This document shows, piece after piece, positions 1 to 7,634 of a DNA stretch of 12,157 nucleotides (the stretch's first letter is position 1; each line of letters begins with the position of its first letter). The position numbers and the translations under genes are program-made. Under the pieces are notes generated by a model. The model saw nothing but the letters and a program-made list of their open reading frames with translations, ran no database searches and was not told where the DNA came from. This DNA comes from an uncultured Marvinbryantia sp. (GTDB lineage: Bacteria; Bacillota; Clostridia; Lachnospirales; Lachnospiraceae), in contig CANQJX010000031.1 of assembly GCA_947624335.1 (NCBI GenBank), positions 1 through 12,157 on the forward strand. The letters are read 5' to 3'.

Positions 1-810
1 GCGGTAGAAGCGGGCATCCCGGTTATCGCTTATGACCGTCTGATCATGCATGACGGTTCTTCCTACTATGTATCGTTTGATAACTACACCGTAGGTACTC
101 TGCAGGGACAGTTTGTAGAAAGCACTCTGGATCTGGCGAACGCAGGCGACAAGGTTTACAACATTGAGTTCACGGCAGGCGACCCGGCGGATAACAACGC
201 AGGTTACTTCTTTAACGGTGCGTTCGATGTTCTGAAACCGTACATTGACGCAGGCACGCTGAATGTTGTATCCGGACAGACGGATTTTGATTCCGTTGCT
301 ACACCGGCATGGGATACGCAAACTGCTCTTGAGAGAATGCAGAACATCCTTGCTTCCTACTATGCAGACGGCACGCAGCTTGACGTTGCTCTTTGCTCCA
401 ACGACTCCACCGCTCTTGGCGTAACGCAGGCAATCGAGTCCGACTATGCGGGCGACAATACCGTACTTATCACTGGTCAGGATGGTGACGAAGCAAACCT
501 TGCGAACATCGTTGACGGCAAACAGTCTATGACGGTTTACAAAGCGGTTGCAAACGAAGCAGTTGTTACTCTGGACCTTGCAAAGGCAATCCTTGCGGGC
601 GACACCGTTGACGGCAGCCTGATCGAGGCTTCCGGCTGGGATTTCGATTGTGCATATGATACGGAATCTTATCAGACATCGGAAGGCCACAATTGCCCGT
701 CCTTCCTTCTGGTTCCGACAATCGTTACGACCGACAACCTGCAGGAAGCTCTGGTAGACACGGGTTATTACACAATGGATGACGACGGATATCTTCATCC
801 GACAAACTAA
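1..810 (+). CDS. chvE: ChvE-like sugar ABC transporter substrate-binding protein (3' part; 5' end outside window)
   Basis: The reading frame is open from base 1, so the N-terminus (signal peptide and roughly the first 80-90 residues, judged from family length) lies outside the window; 269 residues are visible. This is a periplasmic-binding-protein type I (Peripla_BP_4) sugar receptor that binds a monosaccharide outside the membrane and hands it to the permease. Visible landmarks, counted from base 1, are the strand and loop with PVIAYDR (residues 7-13), SFDN (25-28), the GDPADNN loop (60-66) and GQDGDEA (159-165). The order and wording of these closely follow Agrobacterium ChvE as I remember it, including a YDRLI start and a VDxGYY-like C-terminus. 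ChvE-type proteins bind several sugars (xylose, arabinose, glucose, galactose), so the ligand is not fixed by sequence. The two downstream genes are the matching ATPase and permease. A strong terminator follows it, which should make this gene the most expressed of the three. XylF-like naming is an alternative. Confidence 0.88.
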   Translation, partial: AVEAGIPVIAYDRLIMHDGSSYYVSFDNYTVGTLQGQFVESTLDLANAGDKVYNIEFTAGDPADNNAGYFFNGAFDVLKPYIDAGTLNVVSGQTDFDSVATPAWDTQTALERMQNILASYYADGTQLDVALCSNDSTALGVTQAIESDYAGDNTVLITGQDGDEANLANIVDGKQSMTVYKAVANEAVVTLDLAKAILAGDTVDGSLIEASGWDFDCAYDTESYQTSEGHNCPSFLLVPTIVTTDNLQEALVDTGYYTMDDDGYLHPTN

Positions 811-868
811 TCCCGGCGTCTGACGCAAATCCTGAAACGGAAGACATGCTTCACAAATCATAAGAAAG

Positions 869-895
869 GGCGGGGCAATGCCCCGCCTTATTTTT
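869..895 (+). terminator. Intrinsic terminator between the binding-protein and ATPase genes
   Basis: A perfect 8-bp GC-rich stem, GGCGGGGC (869-876) and GCCCCGCC (880-887), closes a 3-base loop and is followed by TTATTTTT. It lies 58 bases after the binding-protein stop and just before the ATPase ribosome binding site. It probably ends most transcripts after the binding-protein gene and lets a fraction read through, a common way to make more receptor than membrane components. An ATG at 878-880 sits inside the hairpin and is therefore a poor start for the next gene. Confidence 0.85.
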
Positions 896-913
896 GAGAG
901 AGGGGGTATCATC

Positions 914-2446
914 TTGGCTGACAATATTCTGGTAATGGAACACATTACGAAAGAATTCCCCGGTGTTAAGGCCCTGGACAATGTAAATCTGGAAGTTCAA
1001 AGAGGCGAGATCCATGCGCTGATCGGTGAAAACGGCGCGGGCAAATCGACTCTAATGAACGTCTTAAGCGGCCAGTATCCTTATGGCAGCTATACCGGCA
1101 CGGTTACCTATGAAGGAAAAGAGTGCCATTTCAAGAAATTAAGCGACAGCGAAGCGGAAGGCATTGTTATTATCCATCAGGAGCTTGCTCTGATTCCGCT
1201 GCTTTCCATCGGGGAAAATATGTTCCTCGGAAATGAAATCAAAAACAGTCTCGGTTACATCGATTGGGATAAAACTTACAGCGAAGCGGAAAAACATATG
1301 GCGCAGGTAGGTCTGCATGAATCCGCGCAGACTCTGATCAAAGATATCGGCACCGGCAAACAGCAGCTTGTCGAAATTGCAAAAGCATTTTCAAAAAAAG
1401 TAAAACTGCTGATTCTGGACGAGCCGACATCATCCCTGAATGACGAAGACGCAAAAATGCTGTTGGATCTTCTGATGGAATTTAAAAAGAATGGTCTGAC
1501 TTCCATTATTATTACACATAAATTAAATGAAATTATTTATTGTGCGGACCGCGTAACCATCCTGCGCGACGGCAGCACAATTGAAACGTTGACAAAGGGT
1601 GTGGATGATTTAAGCGAAGACCGTATCATCAAAGGCATGGTTGGACGTTCGATGGACGATCGTTATCCGGCGCGCGAACACCATGTAGGAAACGAAGTGC
1701 TTCTGGAAGCGAAAAACTGGACGGTCCATCATCCGCTCTATTCGGAAAAGATTGTTGACGACAATATTTCCTTTAACGTGCACAAAGGAGAAGTCATCGG
1801 CTTTTCCGGACTGCAGGGCGCCGGACGGACGGAACTGGCGATGTCCATTTTCGGTAAAAGCTACGGAACGGAAATCAGCGGCGAGCTTTTTATCAAGGGG
1901 CAAAAGGTGGATCTAAAGGATCCCAGGGCGGCAATCCAGCACGGACTTGCATATGTGACCGAGGACCGAAAGACAAACGGCCTGATTCTGGACGAATCTA
2001 TCCGCTTTAATACCACGCTGGCGCGCATCAGTAAAGTCTGCAAAAACGGCATTATTGATGTAGACCACGAGGTACACGAAGCGGAACAGATCACAAAAGA
2101 AATGGGCACAAAGACTCCCAGCAACGAGCAGAAAGTCGGAAATCTTTCCGGCGGAAATCAGCAAAAGGCGCTTCTTGGCAAGTGGATGTTTGCAGAACCG
2201 GAAATCCTGATTCTGGACGAGCCGACGCGCGGCATTGATGTGGGAGCGAAATACGATATTTACTGTCTGATCAATGAGATGGTTGCAAACGGCAAAGCAG
2301 TAATTATGATTTCTTCGGAAATGCCTGAACTGCTCGGTATGTGTGACCGCATTTATGTTATGAGCGAAGGAAAACTGGCGGGCGAACTCGATGTAAAAGA
2401 GGCGACGCAGGAAAAGATCATGTCGCTCATCATGCAGAATTCTTAA
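914..2446 (+). CDS. mmsA: Multiple-monosaccharide ABC transporter ATP-binding protein (MmsA/GguA-like)
   Basis: Cytoplasmic ATPase that powers sugar import, with two fused nucleotide-binding domains as in RbsA/XylG/GguA; 510 residues from the TTG start, the usual length. The first domain has Walker A GENGAGKST (38-46), the variant signature DIGTGKQQ (about 144-151), Walker B ending LLILDEP (165-171) and the switch His in THK (about 202). The second has the family's usual degenerate Walker A GAGRTE (about 302-307), signature LSGGNQQ (411-417) and Walker B ILILDEP (432-438). The IGxGKQQ signature is what I recall of GguA rather than XylG. Start choice: TTG 914 has AGGGGG at 901-906 with 7-base spacing and gives the family-typical N-terminus (ADNILVMEHITKEFPG). 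The in-frame ATG at 878 lies inside the upstream terminator hairpin, and the ATG at 935 has no ribosome binding site. It is followed 44 bases later by the permease gene. Confidence 0.93.
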   Translation: MADNILVMEHITKEFPGVKALDNVNLEVQRGEIHALIGENGAGKSTLMNVLSGQYPYGSYTGTVTYEGKECHFKKLSDSEAEGIVIIHQELALIPLLSIGENMFLGNEIKNSLGYIDWDKTYSEAEKHMAQVGLHESAQTLIKDIGTGKQQLVEIAKAFSKKVKLLILDEPTSSLNDEDAKMLLDLLMEFKKNGLTSIIITHKLNEIIYCADRVTILRDGSTIETLTKGVDDLSEDRIIKGMVGRSMDDRYPAREHHVGNEVLLEAKNWTVHHPLYSEKIVDDNISFNVHKGEVIGFSGLQGAGRTELAMSIFGKSYGTEISGELFIKGQKVDLKDPRAAIQHGLAYVTEDRKTNGLILDESIRFNTTLARISKVCKNGIIDVDHEVHEAEQITKEMGTKTPSNEQKVGNLSGGNQQKALLGKWMFAEPEILILDEPTRGIDVGAKYDIYCLINEMVANGKAVIMISSEMPELLGMCDRIYVMSEGKLAGELDVKEATQEKIMSLIMQNS

Positions 2447-2490
2447 TCTTGTCGGTCATATCGAAAGCATAAGAAAGGAGAAAAAATCAA

Positions 2491-3648
2491 ATGAATGTAA
2501 AAGCAAAAGATTTCCTTACAAAGTATACGATGGTTCTGGCTCTGGTCGTTGTATTTGCACTGTTTTGCTTTTTAACAAACGGCAGACTTTTATATGCGCA
2601 GAATATGTCTAATCTGCTGCTCCAAAACGGCTATGTGCTGGTGCTTGCCTGCGGTATGCTTTTGTGTATCCTTACAGGCGGAAACATCGACCTGTCGGTG
2701 GGTTCCGTAATTTGTCTGGTAGGCGGCGTTGCCGCTGTGCTGATCAGCAACATGGGCTTTAACCCGTTTCTGACCATCCTTCTGTGCCTGGCAATCGGTA
2801 TTGCGGTCGGCGTCTGGCAGGGTTACTGGATCGGATATGTCCGTATCCCTCCGTTTATTACCACGCTTGCCGGCATGTTCATTTTCCGCGGCTTCGGCCG
2901 TCTGGTTCTGGACAACAAAACCGTGTCTATCCAGAACAAAGCGTTCCTGAATGTATTTACTTCTTATGTAAAAATTCCGGGACTGGATGATAACGTTTGC
3001 TACTCCGCAATTATCGTCGGCGTACTCGCCGCGGTTTATGTCCTGTTTTCCACGATTAATTCCAGACGGAATAAGGCAAAAAAGGGATATCGTCAGAACA
3101 GCGCAGTCGCAGATTTTGGGAGATCCATCATCATCGCAGCCGTTATTCTCTGGTACTGCTATCTGCTGAGCCAGTATAAAGGCATTCCGGTAATGATGAT
3201 CTGGGTAGTTGCCATCTGCCTGATTTATAACTTCATTACTTCCAAGACTGCGTTTGGCCGTTACTTCTACGCAATTGGCGGAAATGAAAAGGCGACGAAG
3301 CTTTCCGGTATCGACACAAACAAAATCTACTTTATCGCTTATGCAAATATGGGACTGCTTGCCGGTCTTTCCGGTCTTCTCTGCGCGGCGCGCGTAGGTT
3401 CTGTAAACGGAAACAGCGGTACTTCTTTTGAAATGGACGCGATCGGTTCGTGCTTTATCGGCGGAGCTTCCGCATACGGCGGCGTCGGCACGGTAGGCGG
3501 CGTTGTAATCGGCGCGCTTCTGCTGGGCGTTATCAATATGGGAATGTCCATCATGGGCATTGGCGACTCCTGGCAGTATGTGGTAAAAGGCGCCGTACTT
3601 CTGGTGGCCGTTGTATTTGATGTTGTTTCTAACCGAAAGACGTCTTAA
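2491..3648 (+). CDS. mmsB: Multiple-monosaccharide ABC transporter permease (MmsB/GguB-like)
   Basis: Membrane-spanning subunit of the sugar importer (BPD_transp_2 / RbsC-XylH-GguB group), 385 residues, which is the family's normal length. About ten hydrophobic segments can be picked out (for example near 13-30, 43-62, 92-112, 168-187, 231-250, 282-300, 362-379). The family hallmark GGNIDLSVGS is at 63-72, and the cytoplasmic coupling loop with FGRYFYAIGGNEKATKLSGI is at about 255-274. A basic loop (RRNKAKKGYR, 192-201) divides the protein and fits a cytoplasmic loop by the positive-inside rule. ATG 2491 is preceded by AAAGGAG (2474-2480). The gene sits 44 bases behind the ATPase gene and ends 39 bases before an intrinsic terminator, so it closes the transporter operon. 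XylH would be an alternative name; substrate choice rests with the binding protein. Confidence 0.92.
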   Translation: MNVKAKDFLTKYTMVLALVVVFALFCFLTNGRLLYAQNMSNLLLQNGYVLVLACGMLLCILTGGNIDLSVGSVICLVGGVAAVLISNMGFNPFLTILLCLAIGIAVGVWQGYWIGYVRIPPFITTLAGMFIFRGFGRLVLDNKTVSIQNKAFLNVFTSYVKIPGLDDNVCYSAIIVGVLAAVYVLFSTINSRRNKAKKGYRQNSAVADFGRSIIIAAVILWYCYLLSQYKGIPVMMIWVVAICLIYNFITSKTAFGRYFYAIGGNEKATKLSGIDTNKIYFIAYANMGLLAGLSGLLCAARVGSVNGNSGTSFEMDAIGSCFIGGASAYGGVGTVGGVVIGALLLGVINMGMSIMGIGDSWQYVVKGAVLLVAVVFDVVSNRKTS

Positions 3649-3687
3649 CCTTCCGAAACCGGATGCCCGGTTTTGACAGACAAAAAG

Positions 3688-3721
3688 CTCCGCCCCGTAC
3701 AATCGGGAGCGGAGTTTTTTT
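3688..3721 (+). terminator. Intrinsic terminator closing the transporter operon
   Basis: CTCCGCCCCG (3688-3697) pairs with CGGGAGCGGAG (3704-3714) with a single bulged A, leaving a 6-base loop, and is followed directly by seven T residues. It lies 39 bases after the permease stop codon and separates the transporter operon from the independently promoted gene that follows. Confidence 0.88.
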
Positions 3722-3755
3722 ATCCGATAAGCAGCGCGCGGCGCCCTGAAAGGAA

Positions 3756-3784
3756 TTGCCAGGTTTCTTTTTTTATTATATAAT
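3756..3784 (+). promoter_or_regulatory. sigmaA-type promoter of the exported-protein gene
   Basis: A -35 element TTGCCA (3756-3761, five of six to consensus) and a perfect -10 TATAAT (3779-3784) are separated by exactly 17 bases. Transcription would begin near 3791, giving a leader of about 50 bases. No operator-like inverted repeat and no copy of the XylR half-site was seen here, so this unit may be independent of xylose control. Confidence 0.75.
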
Positions 3785-3841
3785 CAAACTGATAAAGATA
3801 CGCGCCGCACGGTTATTTTTATAAAAAGCAGGAGGGAATTT

Positions 3842-4527
3842 ATGAAATCTTATGTTCAAAACAGGAACGGCATATCGCAGCATCAAAAAGCAGGCGCAAA
3901 AGCCATTGCGTTTCTTATGGCGTGCATTCTGGCAGGAGTTTTCGGATTTTGCGGCAGGGCAGCCGCAGCGCAGGGCGACGAACCCGATCTCTTCTACACA
4001 CAGGGTCTGGAAGTGATTTCGCTTATGTCCGAAATGCTGAAGTCCGAATATACGGATGTCTTTTTCGAATCCAGCGACGATATTGTAGCCGTCGTTGAAA
4101 ATATCCGCGACGACGATTTCTCCAGCCCGAAAGCGGTTTATTCCATTGCCCTGACCGACGCGGGCCTTGAGCAAGTAGAACTCTTAAATCTTCTGGATCA
4201 CTTTTCGGATGGCCTTCAGACTTTTCTGATGCAAAAAGTTCTTGCTTCCACGGTCACGCGCATCAACATGATGGGAGGTCCCGCCTATGTGGCCGCGGCA
4301 AATATCTATACCGCCGAAAAGCTTTTCGTAGCGGCCAAAACAGGCTTTATCTATACATCTATGACAATGCCGCGCCCGTAGCCGTCATCTTTTCCATTGG
4401 GGACGACAACGCCGTCAGCGCAAACGGTTCTTTCATTTTGTACGACGAATTTTCCTGCGGCTCCATCGAGGAAATAAAAGATTTCTTTTCCTATCTCCCG
4501 GTTGACGTAACCGAAATAGAAATCTGA
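3842..4527 (+). pseudogene. Unrecognised exported protein, broken by a frameshift near 4350
   Basis: The start ATG 3842 has a strong AGGAGGG (3830-3836) five bases upstream. The first frame runs to TAG at 4379-4381 (179 residues). Its N-terminus looks like a Sec signal peptide: Lys-rich start (17-20), hydrophobic core 21-36, and a probable cleavage after AAAA (40-43) before QGDEPD. There is no clear lipobox. The frame's last residues (TSMTMPRP) look unlike the rest, while the next frame, from about 4341 to TGA 4525-4527, continues convincingly (YDNAAPVAVIFSIGDD, then an acidic C-terminus ending VDVTEIEI). Restoring one base between about 4340 and 4360 gives a protein of about 228 residues. 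I do not recognise the family. The mature part is acidic and mixed alpha/beta in appearance. It lies between the transporter operon and the convergent xylB with its own promoter. The break may be a true mutation, a sequencing error or, less likely, programmed frameshifting. Confidence 0.72.
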
Positions 4528-4563
4528 CCCCATAACAATCCGCTGCGCCGCGTGCCCTGTTTT

Positions 4564-6036
4564 TTAAATGGTCACGCGGTCAAACAGCTCTTTTACCGTC
4601 GGGTAAATCTGTGCAAATTTCGCATAGCGGTCATTGTACTTTTTCACCAGCTCCGGTTCCGGTTCTACGGTGTCAATAACTTTTACCAGCTTTGCCGCGG
4701 CGTCTTCCACGGAAGCATATTCGCCGCACGCTACAGCCGCCAGCATCGCTCCGCCATAGCCCGGTCCCTCTTCGCTTTCAATCACGTCTACCTTAATCCC
4801 AAGCACATTTGCAATGATTTTTTTCCATAAAGGACTCTTTGCGCCGCCGCCGCAGATTTTGGTGCGCTCAATCCGGATGCCAAGCGATTTCGCGACTTCA
4901 AAGGAATCGCGGATGGCAAAAGCAACTCCTTCCAGAACCGCCTGCGTCATATCCGCGCGCGTGGTGTCCATCGTCATGCCGATAAAAGTGCCCCGCGCGT
5001 TCGGATTGTTGTGCGGGGAACGCTCTCCCATCAGATACGGCAGGAAAAATACATGATTTTCGCCAAGTTTTTCTATCTTTGCCTGCTCCGCCGCATAGTC
5101 TTTTGTTCCGATAATCTCGTCCATCCACCACTTGTTGCAGGACGCGGCGGAAAGCATGCAGCCCATCAGATGATAATGTCCGTCCGCATGGGCAAAAGAA
5201 TGCAGCGCATTGTTTTCGTCCACTCCAAAACTGCTGCTGGAAATAAAGATGGTTCCGCTGGTGCCAAGGGAGATGTTGCACATACCGTCTCCCACTGTTC
5301 CGGTTCCCACCGCCGCAGCCGCGTTATCGCCCGCTCCGGCAACAATCTTTACGCTCTTGGGGAAGCCGAGTTCCTCCGCAATCTCAGGCAGAATCGTGCC
5401 GACCGTCTCGTAGCTTTCAAAAATCTTCGGCACCTGCGCTTCCGTAATGCCGCAGATATCCAGCATTTCTTTCGACCAGCATTTCTTTTTTACGTCAAAG
5501 ATCAGCATACCGGACGCGTCGGACACATCCGTGCAGTAAACGCCGGAGAGTTTAAACGCAATATAATCCTTTGGCAGCATAATCATTTTGATCTTTGCAA
5601 AATTCTCCGGTTCCTCCTCTTTCATCCAGAGAATCTTCGGCGCCGTAAAGCCCGCAAAAGCGATATTCGCCGTATAGGCGGAAAGCTTATCTTTCCCGAT
5701 CACATGGTTCAGATAGTCCGTTTGTTTTTGCGTACGCCCGTCGTTCCACAGAATTGCCGGACGGATTACTTCATCCCGTTCGTCCAGCGCAACCAGACCG
5801 TGCATCTGCCCGCCAAAGCTGATGCCGGCAATCTGGCTTTTATCGCAGCTTGCCGTAAGCTCTTTTAAGCCTTCCTTCACCGCTTTCCACCAATCTTCCG
5901 GCTTTTGTTCCGACCAGCCCGGATGCGGAAAATATAACGGGTACTCCTTTGAAACTACATTTTCAATTTTTCCCTGCGCGTCCATCAGCAGCAGCTTAAC
6001 CGCCGATGTGCCCAGATCCACTCCAATATAAAGCAT
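4564..6036 (-). CDS. xylB: Xylulokinase
   Basis: FGGY-family kinase that phosphorylates D-xylulose to D-xylulose 5-phosphate with ATP in the cytoplasm, feeding the pentose phosphate pathway; 490 residues, the normal length. Visible landmarks: N-terminal phosphate-binding GVDLGTSAVK (5-14), sugar-binding QMHG (77-80), PAILWNDGR (93-101), GFTAPK (129-134), catalytic Asp in AGAGDNAA (Asp237, equivalent to Asp233 of E. coli XylB as I recall it), SLGTSG (256-261), MLSAASC (294-300), GERSPHNNP and the C-terminal ATP-site GGGAKS. These match XylB more closely than ribulokinase or glycerol kinase. Start choice: ATG 6036 with AAGGAGG seven bases or fewer upstream gives the family N-terminus; an in-frame extension to 6177 would run through the upstream hairpin and into the isomerase gene's end, so it is rejected. 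It is the last gene of the minus-strand operon. No strong terminator was seen in the 36 bases separating it from the convergent broken gene. Confidence 0.96.
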   Translation of the reverse strand: MLYIGVDLGTSAVKLLLMDAQGKIENVVSKEYPLYFPHPGWSEQKPEDWWKAVKEGLKELTASCDKSQIAGISFGGQMHGLVALDERDEVIRPAILWNDGRTQKQTDYLNHVIGKDKLSAYTANIAFAGFTAPKILWMKEEEPENFAKIKMIMLPKDYIAFKLSGVYCTDVSDASGMLIFDVKKKCWSKEMLDICGITEAQVPKIFESYETVGTILPEIAEELGFPKSVKIVAGAGDNAAAAVGTGTVGDGMCNISLGTSGTIFISSSSFGVDENNALHSFAHADGHYHLMGCMLSAASCNKWWMDEIIGTKDYAAEQAKIEKLGENHVFFLPYLMGERSPHNNPNARGTFIGMTMDTTRADMTQAVLEGVAFAIRDSFEVAKSLGIRIERTKICGGGAKSPLWKKIIANVLGIKVDVIESEEGPGYGGAMLAAVACGEYASVEDAAAKLVKVIDTVEPEPELVKKYNDRYAKFAQIYPTVKELFDRVTI

Positions 6037-6061
6037 ATCTTCCTCCTTGTATACGCTGCAT

Positions 6062-6098
6062 GAAGGAACCAGATTGCATATAGCAATCTGGTTCCTTC
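6062..6098 (-). promoter_or_regulatory. Perfect 16-bp intercistronic hairpin between isomerase and xylB
   Basis: GAAGGAACCAGATTGC (6062-6077) and its exact reverse complement (6083-6098) enclose a 5-base loop. In the mRNA it starts 17 bases after the isomerase stop and ends about 25 bases before the xylB start. It has no T-tract on either side, so it is not a standard terminator. The most likely roles are protecting the upstream mRNA 3' end after processing, or tuning xylB expression relative to the isomerase. Structure is certain from sequence; function is inference. Confidence 0.8.
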
Positions 6099-6115
6099 TC
6101 GCACCAAACTCATTT

Positions 6116-7600
6116 TTATGCAAACGGATTCTCCGTCGGATAACGGTCTCCTTTCGGGCGGTTGTAACCGATTTCATTTACATCCACGCCGATGTATTTA
6201 AATACCTCATAAAGCGCCTTGCCATGATGTCCGAACGCCACCGCGCCGTGATGCGGGAAGTTGCCCTCGATCAGAACATGGCGGTAAAATCTTCCCATCT
6301 CCGGGATTGCAAAAATACCGATGCCGCCGAAGGAGCGCGTAGCTACCGGAAGCACCTCGCCGTTTGCTATGTAAGCGCGCAGCTTGTTGTCCGCCGTACT
6401 CTGCAGACGGAAGAACGTGATGTCGCCCGGAACAATATCGCCTTCCAGCGTACCCTGCGTTACTTCTTCCGGAAGCGATCTCGCCATAATCAACTGATAT
6501 TTCATATTGCAGAAAGACAGCTTCTTGGAGTTTGTGTTCCCGCAGTGGAATCCCATGAACGTATCTTTATGCGTGTAATCAAATTTGCCCTTAATATCTT
6601 CTTCATAGATATCCGCCGGTACGGAATTGTTGATATCCAGCAGCGTAACGATATCATTGCTCACGCAGGTGCCGATAAACTCGGACAGCGCGCCGTAGAT
6701 ATCCACTTCGCAGGATACCGGAATCCCGCGGCCCGTCAGGCGGCTGTTCACATAGCAGGGAACAAAGCCGAACTGTGTCTGGAACGCCGGCCAGCATTTG
6801 CCCGCAATCGCCACATATTTGCGATACCCTTTGTGTTCTTCAATCCAGTCTAACAGCGTCAGTTCATACTGCGCCAGCTTTGCAAGGATCTCCGGCTTCT
6901 TATTGCCCTCGCCGAGTTCCGCCTCCATGTCTTTTACAACATCCGGAATACGCGGGTCGCCCGCATGTTTATTAAACGCTTCAAACAGATCCAATTCGGA
7001 GTTTTCCTCGATCTCAACGCCAAGGTTGTAAAGCTGTTTGATCGGCGCGTTGCAGGCAAGGAAGTTTAACGGACGCGGACCGAAGCTGATAATCTTTAAG
7101 TCCTTTAACGCGACAATCGCGCGCGCGATGGGAACAAATTCCTCAATCATATCCGCACATTCCTGCGCTGTGCCAACCGGATATTCCGGAATATACGCTT
7201 TGATGTTGCGCAGCTTTAAGTTGTAGCTCGCGTTCAGCATACCGCAGTACGCATCGCCGCGGCCCTGGATCAGATTATTTCCGGATTCTTCGGCTGCCGC
7301 AATAAACATAGCCGGTCCGTCAAAATGCTTTGCAAGCAGGGTCTCGGAAATTTCCGGGCCAAAGTTGCCAAGGTAAACAACCAGCGCGTTGCATCCCGCT
7401 TTCTTAATATCCTCAAGAGCCTGAACCATATGGATTTCGCTCTCAACGATGCAGATGGGACATTCGTAAATATTCTTTGCGTCGTATTTTGCCTTGTAAG
7501 CGTCCACAAGCGCTTTTCTTCTGTTAACGGACAGAGATTCCGGGAAGCAGTCGCGGCTTACCGCAACGATTCCGATTTTTACTTCAGGTATGTTGTTCAT
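6116..7600 (-). CDS. L-fucose/L-arabinose isomerase family protein (candidate pentose isomerase)
   Basis: Cytoplasmic ketol-isomerase-like protein of the FucI/AraA fold (COG2407 type), 494 residues. The family interconverts aldoses and ketoses using a divalent metal, usually Mn2+. Likely metal and catalytic residues are Glu298 and neighbouring Asp300 in CEVDIYG, Asp322 in LLDINN, His352 in GFHCGNT and His450/His451 in FPHHGAVAFGHHG; the full set is present, so the enzyme looks active. The N-terminal part (GIVAVSRDCFP, 9-19) starts the Rossmann-like domain. ATG 7600 has AAGGAGGG seven bases upstream. It is the middle gene of the DUF4867-isomerase-xylB operon under a XylR-type operator, which suggests that it makes the ketose XylB uses, i.e. 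D-xylose to D-xylulose. Other substrates of the family (L-fucose, L-arabinose, D-arabinose) cannot be excluded from sequence. No classical xylA is in the window. Confidence 0.85.
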   Translation of the reverse strand: MNNIPEVKIGIVAVSRDCFPESLSVNRRKALVDAYKAKYDAKNIYECPICIVESEIHMVQALEDIKKAGCNALVVYLGNFGPEISETLLAKHFDGPAMFIAAAEESGNNLIQGRGDAYCGMLNASYNLKLRNIKAYIPEYPVGTAQECADMIEEFVPIARAIVALKDLKIISFGPRPLNFLACNAPIKQLYNLGVEIEENSELDLFEAFNKHAGDPRIPDVVKDMEAELGEGNKKPEILAKLAQYELTLLDWIEEHKGYRKYVAIAGKCWPAFQTQFGFVPCYVNSRLTGRGIPVSCEVDIYGALSEFIGTCVSNDIVTLLDINNSVPADIYEEDIKGKFDYTHKDTFMGFHCGNTNSKKLSFCNMKYQLIMARSLPEEVTQGTLEGDIVPGDITFFRLQSTADNKLRAYIANGEVLPVATRSFGGIGIFAIPEMGRFYRHVLIEGNFPHHGAVAFGHHGKALYEVFKYIGVDVNEIGYNRPKGDRYPTENPFA

Positions 7601-7634
7601 TTTAAACCCTCCTTATATGTAATAAAATAATTTT

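Noticed and set aside
2590..3702. 370-codon open frame on the minus strand
   Set aside because: It lies opposite the permease gene, is rich in Asn, His, Arg and Gln as expected of an antisense frame of a membrane protein, and has no ribosome binding site or recognisable motif.
4320..4360. Programmed -1 frameshifting in the broken gene
   Set aside because: No X-XXY-YYZ heptamer in the correct register and no clear downstream structure were seen; a one-base loss or a read error is simpler.
4528..4565. Possible terminator between the broken gene and xylB
   Set aside because: A T-run follows on the plus strand, but the best stem (GCGC with GTGC) is only four pairs including a wobble; too weak to call.
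5011..5868. 285-codon open frame on the plus strand
   Set aside because: It is antisense to xylB, which has clear kinase motifs throughout. The composition is Arg/His-rich and shows no domain.
6047..6853. 268-codon open frame on the plus strand
   Set aside because: It is antisense to the isomerase gene and starts inside the intercistronic hairpin region; no domain is visible.
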